Assembly: GCF_003065425.1 (NCBI RefSeq) | Contig: NZ_CP026949.1 | Span: 1,178,001 to 1,242,000 of the forward strand | Direction of reading: 5' to 3' | DNA from: Mycetocola zhujimingii | GTDB taxonomy: Bacteria > Actinomycetota > Actinomycetes > Actinomycetales > Microbacteriaceae | Length of the DNA: 64,000 nucleotides | In this document: positions 34,656 to 41,766 of the stretch, one piece after another | Layout: each line of letters starts with the position of its first letter | How positions within the stretch are numbered: the first letter of the stretch is position 1 | Notes under the pieces: generated by a model | The model's database searches: none | What the model was told of the DNA's origin: nothing | The model's input: only the letters and a program-made list of their open reading frames with translations | Translations under genes and position numbers: made by a program

Positions 34656-36317
34656 TTGCCAAACCTAACGATTGCCGACCTTTATGAGTCTCTGTTGCGC
34701 GATCACAACCGAGTCGTCGAGAAGGTGGCGAAGGGCTACTACTGCTTCTGGCTCGGATCCGGCATTTCTAAGAGGCGAGCAAACACTGTACCTGAGTTTC
34801 TGAAGAGCCTCCTGGAGTTTCTGGTGTCAAGGCTAGAACCGGAGGACTTGGGGGCACACCGGGTCGCTCTATCCGAGATCCTCAGCATCGCTCGCATCTA
34901 CCTCGACGACGCGCATCAACTAGAAGACCTCTTGACCTGGACAGACCTTGAGTCGATCTGTGAGGCCCTAGCAGACCACTATTCGGCGGCTCTGGACGTT
35001 GATGTCGACGGCTTCCCTGCCGACTACCTGCTCTGGGAAGGCATCGACGTTGTTACCCAGTATGCAGGCCCAATGGAACCGGATATCGAGCACGTCGCCG
35101 TTGCGATGCTTGGCGCGGAGGGCGCAGCGCCGATACTGATCTCGGCCAACTGGGACCCTCTGGTAGAGCGCGCCTACGATCTCCTTTTCGGCTCGCGTGC
35201 TGATCTTCTGAAGGTTGAAGTTCATCCTGATGAGTTCCGGCCGCCACACGCTCGAACGGAGCTGGTCAAGTTTCATGGCGACGCGACGCTGGCGTCATCA
35301 GAGGAGAATCGGTACCGACCGCTCATGATCGCGCGCAAGTCGCAGATCTCAGATTGGATCACCGACCATAGTTTTCGAGCGCTTCGTGAGCGCTTGACCG
35401 GGATAGTGCGGGATCACCCGAGCCTCATCGCTGGGCTCTCGGCTCAGGACGCCGATATCCAAGCTGTATTTGGCTCGGCAGCTGACATGAATCCATGGGT
35501 TTGGCCATCCGACGCTGGCGCGGTGGTCGTGGCGTCCCCGCACCTGGGTACAGACCAGAAGCAGGTTCTGAGGCAGGCTTACTCCAGTACGTACACTCCG
35601 CACGCGAGAGATATACAAGAGGATGCCTGCCTTGGTGCCTATCCACGCGTAGTCTTCCTCGCACTGCTCGTGCATGTGTGGAGGACAAAGCTGTTCGTCG
35701 CACTCGATGGGTTCGCCATTACGACAACTGTTGGCGATGCGATTCGCGCGGGCCTCAATACCTGGGCCCTACAGATCTCGTCTGCACTCGAGGCCGACGA
35801 CCTCACAGACCTACTTACGCCCATCGCTACTTTCTCTCGCGGTATTGCGCGGTTCAGGCGCGGTCAGGCAGTCAAGGGAATTTACGAGCCGCTGACCGAT
35901 GGTGCAGTCCTAGAGACGTCCAACGGGCAGATGGGTCGTCCGCAAGATAGGCAACTCACTGCGCTGTCACTCGCAATCGGCGTCCTCGCTTACGGGGCCC
36001 AGAGCGGCCGCTGGAAGCTAACGTCGTCGATGTTGGATGTCAGTTCGGTCGAGCTCAACCTCACTCGTGGCGTCGAACGAAACGTGCAGACTTTCGCGGA
36101 TGATGGAGCTTTCGCTGCGGCGATGGCCCGGGAAGATTTGAGCGGCCCTTTGACCGTCATCGTGAGTAGCAGCCCATTTCAGCGGAGGTCGCCGCAACAT
36201 TCGGTTGGTCGCACGGGTCGGTTTATTGCAGAGCCGTTCTACCTGGATGAAGTTTCCTACACCGACGACTCAATAGATGCGATTCTGGACTCACTGGAGG
36301 GATATCTAGTCCTATGA
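34656..36317 (+). CDS. lmuA: SIR2-domain effector of a Lamassu-like (ABC three-component) defence operon
   Basis: 553 aa. Start chosen at TTG 34656 because GGGGGA lies 6 bases upstream and the protein then begins MPNLTIADLYESLL; in-frame ATGs at 34584 and 34599 lack such a site. The N-terminal third is a SIR2-like NAD-binding domain: FWLGSGIS (residues 32-38, the G-x-G-x-S loop), LISANWDPLVERAYD (N165, D167) and VKFHGD (H207, the usual catalytic His). Such domains degrade NAD+ when a phage is sensed, stopping the infected cell. The C-terminal half (about 330-553) is unassigned. It overlaps the next gene by 4 bases. Gene order and partners fit Lamassu with a SIR2 effector; the subtype is an inference. 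Confidence 0.8.
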   Translation: MPNLTIADLYESLLRDHNRVVEKVAKGYYCFWLGSGISKRRANTVPEFLKSLLEFLVSRLEPEDLGAHRVALSEILSIARIYLDDAHQLEDLLTWTDLESICEALADHYSAALDVDVDGFPADYLLWEGIDVVTQYAGPMEPDIEHVAVAMLGAEGAAPILISANWDPLVERAYDLLFGSRADLLKVEVHPDEFRPPHARTELVKFHGDATLASSEENRYRPLMIARKSQISDWITDHSFRALRERLTGIVRDHPSLIAGLSAQDADIQAVFGSAADMNPWVWPSDAGAVVVASPHLGTDQKQVLRQAYSSTYTPHARDIQEDACLGAYPRVVFLALLVHVWRTKLFVALDGFAITTTVGDAIRAGLNTWALQISSALEADDLTDLLTPIATFSRGIARFRRGQAVKGIYEPLTDGAVLETSNGQMGRPQDRQLTALSLAIGVLAYGAQSGRWKLTSSMLDVSSVELNLTRGVERNVQTFADDGAFAAAMAREDLSGPLTVIVSSSPFQRRSPQHSVGRTGRFIAEPFYLDEVSYTDDSIDAILDSLEGYLVL

Positions 36318-36829
36318 AACTCCGAGACAAAGTAGTCGAGTTGCTCCGCACGGGCGGCTATAACGAGATGGACGATGTGCTGAACATCGGATCAGCGACT
36401 TTCCAGTTCGATTTCGTGTTCTGGACCAGCGATGCCGGCTTCAACCTCGTCCTCGGCGCGGTTCCCGGAGAAAACCTGACGCGGAAAGTCGCGGCCTTGG
36501 CGAGGGCACTCGATTACGTTGAGTCGAAAGCGTCGATTACCGTCGTGGTTGACGCAGACGCGATGAACGCCACGACGCGATCAGAGGTAAGTCGATATGC
36601 ACGAGTGTTGCTTGTTCGGACGGATAGTGCTGAAGATGACCTTCGGGTCCTGTTGCCCCTTCACCTCGAACGGAGGGTCGTGAAGTCGGTGGATCCAATT
36701 TCCGTGATGCGCCGTTCAAGCGGCGACCCGCTAATTGCAGGCAGCCGATTGCTCGGCGGGTCCACCAGCGAGGAGCGGGTACGCGACGCTCTGCGCACCT
36801 TTGTCCTCGAGCCGATGGTCAAGAAATGA
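36314..36829 (+). CDS. lmuC: small middle component of the Lamassu-like operon
   Basis: 171 aa. No named domain is visible. The sequence alternates strands and helices (FQFDFVFWTSDAGFNLVLGAVP, ITVVVDADAMNATTRSEV, ARVLLVRTD), which resembles a restriction-endonuclease-like alpha/beta core without a clear catalytic E-x-K, so any nuclease activity is doubtful. Its position between effector and SMC-like ATPase, with 4-bp overlaps on both sides, is that of LmuC / the middle component of ABC three-component systems, thought to connect sensor ATPase and effector. The function is inferred from context only. Confidence 0.65.
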   Translation: MKLRDKVVELLRTGGYNEMDDVLNIGSATFQFDFVFWTSDAGFNLVLGAVPGENLTRKVAALARALDYVESKASITVVVDADAMNATTRSEVSRYARVLLVRTDSAEDDLRVLLPLHLERRVVKSVDPISVMRRSSGDPLIAGSRLLGGSTSEERVRDALRTFVLEPMVKK

Positions 36830-39204
36830 AACTGCGTTCGCTCGAGGTGAGCAATTTTCGAAGCATCCGCGGCACTGTCCAATGCGACCTAGACGCGTCA
36901 GTAATCCTGGTGCACGGTGCAAACGGTGCCGGGAAGACTTCGATCATGTCGGCCATCGAGTTGGGCCTCACCGGTAGCGTCAGCATGTTGGAAGGCTTTG
37001 GCGGACAATTCGGACAGCACCTCCTTCATAGTGGGGCGGCAAGCGGCGCGGTGTCGTTGTCGGTCGAGGAAGGCGGAATCAAGCGAGGCCGTATTGAGTT
37101 GTCCGCGGACGCGCGCTCCGGTAAAGCTCTCTTGGGCGCGTCACACCGTGACTTTTTGCGAGAGCGCGCCTATCTGGCCCAATCGACCATGGCACGGCTC
37201 CTTGAGACGTACGAGCAGTCCGATCGTAGAGGCGACTCTGCACTGGCTCGTTTCGTGAATGAGCTACTCGGCCTCGAAACACTCGATGCGCTGATCGCTG
37301 GCCTAGAGCCCTCGCGGGATATCCGAAGAGTCCGCAAGCTGGTCCCAGAGTTCGCTGACCTCGAGGCGGAGCTGAAATTCCTTGCGAAACGAGCGAAGGA
37401 GACGAGGGCCGAAGTTTCGAGGGTCGAGCGAGCTCATGGCGTTCTGAGCGAGCAGGTCAAGATAGCTGGTGGTGAACGACTCGACGATGTCCCGAGTTTG
37501 GGACCGACTACCGCACTGCTTGAACGGGTCAGTATCCTCACCAGTCAATTCGAGTCCCTGCAAGGGGCCGAGTCGGTTGACTTCTTGAACTTTGAAGCTC
37601 AACTTCATGCCACTAATAGCCGAATAAATGGGTGGCAGGCGACTTCGCAAGCTGCATGCCAGAACTTGCTCAAGGAAGTGCTCAAATTCGCGAACGTCCA
37701 GCTGGATTTGTCCGCCGAACCTGGTACAGCGGATAAGAGTCTGGACATTGCGGAAAATCTCATCGCTGACTTACTCGCCGGGGCCGGCGCACAGATGAGC
37801 GCAGAGCGCGCTGCCCGGTCGCGGCTGGCGGTGCTCGATGAACAGATCGACACCGCGGAACAAGGAGTGTCGGAGACGAACGCGGAGATCGCAGCTTTTG
37901 CTTTGAGATCCGATGTGGGTGCGCTGGCGGAGGCGTTGTCGACCATAGCCGCTCACCTCGACGATGACGCCTGCCCGGTTTGTGGGCGTGATTTCGGCGA
38001 GATGCACGTTGGATCACTGTCTGCGCACCTTGCCGCGCGCATCTCTCAATTGGGCACGTTGGCGAAGCGAGTAGCGACGCTTGGAGAGCGTAGGACCAAG
38101 CAACAATCTCGCCTAGACGATCTAGTCCGAGAAAAGCGACAGATTTTGGACCGCTTACAGTCCGGGGAAGCGCTCCAATCGTTAGCGTCAACCATTAGGT
38201 TCGGGAATGACTTGCTAGCGCGGATCGCCGGTGCCCGACCGGGCGCAGTGGGCGTAGCGCGCGAGCTAGCGGAACGGCAGCGATTGGAGTCGTCTCTGAG
38301 CGCTTCCCGGGCGGCGGCAGACGGGCTGAATCGGCTTCGAGGGGAATTGTCTGCTATTGGTTTTGACGCCGGTGTCGGTCTGCGGCGGGATCCGGGGCTC
38401 TCTTTCCGGGAGCAGCTTGATGAGATCCTGAAGCGAGTCGAGGGACTCCACAGGGCCGCGGACGCTCAGTTAACCGCGTTCAACGAGCGCAATAACCTAG
38501 CGCAGGCACTTGAAGACCGCGCTAGAGAAATGTCGGACTTGCACGAAGTTCGCTCCTCGATCGAAAGTCGGATCGTGGTGGCGCAGGCGCAGCTCGATGC
38601 GGCGAAGGATCGCGTTGATTCGGCAGTACGCCTCAGCAAGAGCGCGGTCGAGCTTCGAACCAGGATCGTTGAACAAGTCTTTGACTCCACGTTGAACGGA
38701 ACCTGGCGAGATTTGTTCACTCGTCTTGCTCCCGAGGAACCGTACATCCCTGAGTTCGTTACGTCTGACGGACCCCGCAGTGGCGTGAGCCTCCGCGCAG
38801 TGAACAAGCGCACCAAGATGGCTGGCCCGCCTGGTCTAGTGCTGAGCGCGGGGAACCTGAATACTGCCGCGCTGACGCTATTTCTCTCTCTGAATGCGAC
38901 GGCGAAGTCGTCCGTAGAGTTGCTGCTCCTTGACGACCCGGTCCAAGCAATGGACGACGTCCACGTGGCGCAATTTAGCGCACTGCTTCGCTCCTTCGCT
39001 CACGACCTAGGTAGGCAGGTTGTCATTGCAGTACATGAACGGTCGCTTTTCGAGTACTTGTCGCTTGAACTGGCGCCAGCAAGTGTCGGCGAGTCGCTCG
39101 TGACGATTGAGCTCTCGCGCGCGCCGGGTCAGGAGACTGACTTGCAGGTGTCTCGAATCGAGTATCGACCCGATCCGATTGAGGCGGGCCTGTCAGCCGC
39201 GTAG
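36826..39204 (+). CDS. lmuB: SMC/Rad50-like ATPase of the Lamassu-like operon
   Basis: 792 aa. Walker A GANGAGKTS (residues 31-39) follows the typical SNFRSIRGT start. Two coiled-coil arms (about 180-380 and 400-620) flank a zinc hook CPVCGRDF (C383, C386). The ABC signature is LSAGNLNTAAL (about 673) and Walker B/D-loop is LLLLDDPVQAMDDVHV (D703, D704), then AVHERSLFEYL. These proteins are thought to clamp foreign DNA or replication ends and release the effector. It ends the operon; base use is less GC-rich than neighbours. RecF/RecN repair proteins are the main alternative but the partners argue for defence. Confidence 0.88.
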   Translation: MKLRSLEVSNFRSIRGTVQCDLDASVILVHGANGAGKTSIMSAIELGLTGSVSMLEGFGGQFGQHLLHSGAASGAVSLSVEEGGIKRGRIELSADARSGKALLGASHRDFLRERAYLAQSTMARLLETYEQSDRRGDSALARFVNELLGLETLDALIAGLEPSRDIRRVRKLVPEFADLEAELKFLAKRAKETRAEVSRVERAHGVLSEQVKIAGGERLDDVPSLGPTTALLERVSILTSQFESLQGAESVDFLNFEAQLHATNSRINGWQATSQAACQNLLKEVLKFANVQLDLSAEPGTADKSLDIAENLIADLLAGAGAQMSAERAARSRLAVLDEQIDTAEQGVSETNAEIAAFALRSDVGALAEALSTIAAHLDDDACPVCGRDFGEMHVGSLSAHLAARISQLGTLAKRVATLGERRTKQQSRLDDLVREKRQILDRLQSGEALQSLASTIRFGNDLLARIAGARPGAVGVARELAERQRLESSLSASRAAADGLNRLRGELSAIGFDAGVGLRRDPGLSFREQLDEILKRVEGLHRAADAQLTAFNERNNLAQALEDRAREMSDLHEVRSSIESRIVVAQAQLDAAKDRVDSAVRLSKSAVELRTRIVEQVFDSTLNGTWRDLFTRLAPEEPYIPEFVTSDGPRSGVSLRAVNKRTKMAGPPGLVLSAGNLNTAALTLFLSLNATAKSSVELLLLDDPVQAMDDVHVAQFSALLRSFAHDLGRQVVIAVHERSLFEYLSLELAPASVGESLVTIELSRAPGQETDLQVSRIEYRPDPIEAGLSAA

Positions 39205-39355
39205 ACCTCGGATCGAAGCGGGCACATTGGAGTTCTGGAGGTCCCAAGGGATTCAAATGTCCCATGTTCTTGCCGAGGAACGCTCAACGGGAACGGTCAT
39301 TGGAGCGCGGGTGTGGGCGAACGCAGTAGATCTCCGCCCGGGTCGGCTCGAAGTC

Positions 39356-40144
39356 CTATCTGATTGTGATCGTTGCTCCCGGTGTCGCGAACTCAATATG
39401 CCCGTCGTATGCCGTTGCTGCGCGTTCGAGCGCGTCATGTGGGGTAAGAAAACGGCCCACATGTGTGACGATGAGCTTTCCCGCTCGAGCAGCCGCGGCG
39501 GTCCTCCCGGTGTCTTCGGGCGTATGGTGCACCTGAGTTTCATCCTTCGGCGCTTCGTTGCTCTCTGACTCGCACAAGAGTGCGCTGCATCCCAGTGCGA
39601 GTTCTGTCAAGTTCTCGCATGGAGCCGTGTCGCCGGAGAACACGAGCGAGGCGGAGGAGCTGGAAACACGTACGCCGAACGCGGGAATGCCGTGGGAGAC
39701 GCTTCTCGTCTTCAACGCCAAGCTTCCCACTTGAGCCTCGTGTCCGTCATGAAGCTCGTGCACGTCGAAGGCGGACGCGATAGGCGCGACCGTGCTCCCG
39801 TTGGTGAGGTAGTGGGCCAGCCGCCCCTCAATGCCCGGGGGCCCAAATAGTGGCAGTGGGCTGGATCTACGGTTGTCGCTGTACATCAAGCCGTAGAAGG
39901 CTGCGAGCAAGTCGGCGCTGTGATCCGCGTGAAGATGGGAGATCCAGACTGCGTCGAGTTGCTCAAGGCTCGTGTAACGCTGGAGGGGACCAAGGGTTCC
40001 CGTGCCAGCCTCCATCCAGAGTTTTGTGGAGCCCGATTCGACGAGATAGCCGGAGCACGGATTGTCCGCGCGTGGATACGGGGTAGAACTTCCTAAAACC
40101 GTGAGGCGCAAGTCCTGCGATTGGTCATGCACGCTGATGCTCAT
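39356..40144 (-). CDS. MBL-fold metallo-hydrolase, RNase Z-like
   Basis: 262 aa. The zinc-binding motif HLHADH (H70, H72, D74, H75) follows LTVLGSSTPYPRADNPCSGYLV, the start seen in RNase Z/arylsulfatase-like beta-lactamase-fold enzymes; VFSGDTAPCENL and IVTHVGRF supply the remaining Asp and His ligands. It hydrolyses an ester or phosphodiester bond that cannot be specified. It starts one base after the stop of the acetyltransferase gene, so the two are co-transcribed under the divergent XRE-cupin regulator. Confidence 0.9.
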   Translation of the reverse strand: MSISVHDQSQDLRLTVLGSSTPYPRADNPCSGYLVESGSTKLWMEAGTGTLGPLQRYTSLEQLDAVWISHLHADHSADLLAAFYGLMYSDNRRSSPLPLFGPPGIEGRLAHYLTNGSTVAPIASAFDVHELHDGHEAQVGSLALKTRSVSHGIPAFGVRVSSSSASLVFSGDTAPCENLTELALGCSALLCESESNEAPKDETQVHHTPEDTGRTAAAARAGKLIVTHVGRFLTPHDALERAATAYDGHIEFATPGATITIR

Positions 40145-40669
40145 TCAAGAAGCAATCCGTGTCAACACGGGCGCGTCGTCCAGTTTCCGTTCCATGAAGA
40201 CAAGATCCAGCCATTCGCCGAACTTGGTCCCCACCTGGTGGAGCGTCCCAGTGGTGGTAAACCCGAAGCGCTCGTGCAGCTTGATTGACGCCGAGTTTCC
40301 CGCCTCAATGTCTGCCACCATCACGTGCATCCCGGCACGCTGCGCCCGTTCAAGAAGCTCCGCAAGCAACAGTGCGCCGATACCCCGCCCCCTGTGTCCA
40401 GCGGCCACATAGACAGAGTTCTCCACGGTAAACCGATAGCCCGAGCGGGATTGCCATGGACCGTAACTCGCATACGCGATCACGGACCCGTCGACCACCG
40501 CAACGACGACTGGATGCCCCGCCTTCTGCCGCTCCGCCAGCCAGGCCTCCCGATCCTCGACGTGAACGGGCTCGTCAAGCCAGATAGCTCTGGAATTGAG
40601 TATGGCTTCGTTGTGGATCGCCAGAATGGCGTCCAAATCGGAAGAAAGGGCATCTCGAATATCGGTCAT
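40145..40669 (-). CDS. phosphinothricin-acetyltransferase-like GNAT
   Basis: 174 aa. VIAYASYGPWQSRSGYRFTVENSVYV followed by GHRGRGIGALLLAELLERA is the PAT/Bar/methionine sulfoximine acetyltransferase pattern. Members acetylate small amino acid analogues; the natural substrate here is unknown. It sits first in a two-gene operon with the MBL-fold enzyme and only 17 bp from the divergent regulator start, so its mRNA is probably leaderless. Confidence 0.88.
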   Translation of the reverse strand: MTDIRDALSSDLDAILAIHNEAILNSRAIWLDEPVHVEDREAWLAERQKAGHPVVVAVVDGSVIAYASYGPWQSRSGYRFTVENSVYVAAGHRGRGIGALLLAELLERAQRAGMHVMVADIEAGNSASIKLHERFGFTTTGTLHQVGTKFGEWLDLVFMERKLDDAPVLTRIAS

Positions 40670-40672
40670 GCC

Positions 40673-40686
40673 AATATACTAGAGCC
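40673..40686. promoter_or_regulatory. overlapping divergent promoter with leaderless starts
   Basis: Only 17 bp separate the divergent start codons. TATACT (40675-40680) is a -10 box 6 bp before the regulator ATG, and on the other strand TATATT lies a few bases before the acetyltransferase ATG. Each transcript would begin at or next to its start codon; a bound regulator would block both. Confidence 0.55.
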
Positions 40687-41250
40687 ATGTCTAACAAATT
40701 AGTCAAAACGACAGACGTCGGGGCGATCGTGCGTGAAGCACGGGAGACCCGCGGATGGTCAGGCGCCCAGCTCGCGGTAGCGGCTGGGGTATCTCGCGCG
40801 ATGATCGACCGCGTCGAAAAAGGGTTGAGTAGCCCGACCACCGAGCTGCTCGGAAAGCTCTCTGCGGCCCTCGGGCTGACGATGTCTGCACTTCTCAGCC
40901 GCCAGGTGGAGATGCGCCCGGCATTGCTTCGCATTGAGGAGCGCCCCACGTGGGTGGACCCCGTAACCAATTACTCGCGAAAACAAGTGGCCTCATCCCC
41001 CACTTTCCCCGTCGACGTCACCGAGATCCGATTGCCAGCGGGCGCTCGAATCACTTACCCCGCCGCGACGTATGCTTTCACGAGGCACCTGATATGGGTC
41101 TTGAGCGGCTCCCTGACATTCCATGAAGGCAACGAGATCCACAAGCTCGCCGCCGGCGACCGCCTCGTCCTCGGTGATCCCGTCGAATGCGAATACCTCA
41201 ATCGCACAACGGATGAATGCGTGTACTGCGTCGTCGTTTCCCCGCGCTAA
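40687..41250 (+). CDS. XRE-family regulator with cupin sensor domain
   Basis: 187 aa. Residues about 11-65 are an XRE helix-turn-helix (IVREARETRGWSGAQLAVAAGVSRAMIDRVEKG); residues about 105-185 form a small cupin barrel (LPAGARITYPA, HLIWVLSGSLTFHEGNEIHKLAAGDRLVLG). Proteins of this build sense a small metabolite and control neighbouring enzymes. It is divergent from the acetyltransferase-MBL pair and its ATG lies right after a -10 box, so it likely autoregulates and controls that pair. Confidence 0.92.
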   Translation: MSNKLVKTTDVGAIVREARETRGWSGAQLAVAAGVSRAMIDRVEKGLSSPTTELLGKLSAALGLTMSALLSRQVEMRPALLRIEERPTWVDPVTNYSRKQVASSPTFPVDVTEIRLPAGARITYPAATYAFTRHLIWVLSGSLTFHEGNEIHKLAAGDRLVLGDPVECEYLNRTTDECVYCVVVSPR

Positions 41251-41371
41251 TGAGCATGCGTCGATCGCGATGCCACAGATCATCAGCCACACCCGACGTC
41301 CATACGCTCACTGTGGCTGGTTCTCTCGCGAATCCCCGCATTCCGGTCGACGATCCACGCTCCCTGCCGCG

Positions 41372-41584
41372 CGCAGCATCTGAGGCGGCCTCGATGTCCG
41401 CTCGAGTATCGCGCCAATGCTTGCCGAGCTCGGTCACCTCCGCGCCGGTGCCCTCGAGCGGCCAATGGTAGATCGTCTCTTTCGAAGGCTGCAGATGCGC
41501 CGCGAGCTCCTCGATGGGCGAGATGGTCCCCGAGGCTCTCGATGAAACCGCGGGCGGGTGGGTGGTCGGCTCTGATGTGCTCAT
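41372..41584 (-). pseudogene. decayed excisionase-like helix-turn-helix remnant
   Basis: The minus-strand frame reads SPIEELAAHLQPSKETIYHWPLEGTG...ELGKHWR, which aligns by eye to the excisionase pattern (P-x-EELAxHLxVSxxTIYxWRxxGxGP...GKHWR) with key changes: Pro where the recognition-helix Arg should be, and a lost core after GKHWR. The frame then runs into unrelated residues. It suggests an older integrated element at this spot. The whole 41251-41766 stretch has no other gene and ends in the promoter of the transporter fusion. Confidence 0.5.
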
Positions 41585-41693
41585 GCCCCTATTAGCGCGG
41601 CACAAACCCTCTGGCAGCGATTCTCACAATTCCGTGGCTGCGACTGGACTCGTCCGCCGAGAAAGCAGTCCGCTCACCTCGCCGATATTGGTC

Positions 41694-41721
41694 TTGCACC
41701 TATACCCCCGGGGGGTATAGG
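41694..41721 (+). promoter_or_regulatory. promoter with CsoR-like operator of the MFS-hydrolase gene
   Basis: -35 TTGCAC (41694-41699), 16-bp spacer, -10 TATAGG (41716-41721). A perfect 11+1+11 dyad, CCTATACCCCC-G-GGGGGTATAGG (41699-41721), fills the spacer and -10. The ATACCCCC/GGGGGTAT core is like operators of the CsoR/FrmR/RcnR group (copper, formaldehyde, nickel sensors), whose genes are not in the window. A bound repressor would block the promoter. The ribosome site AGGAGG lies 7 bases before the ATG. Confidence 0.65.
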
Positions 41722-41766
41722 TTTTACCCCGCCCGGGTATCTAGGCGCCGTTCTCAGGAGGAAACC

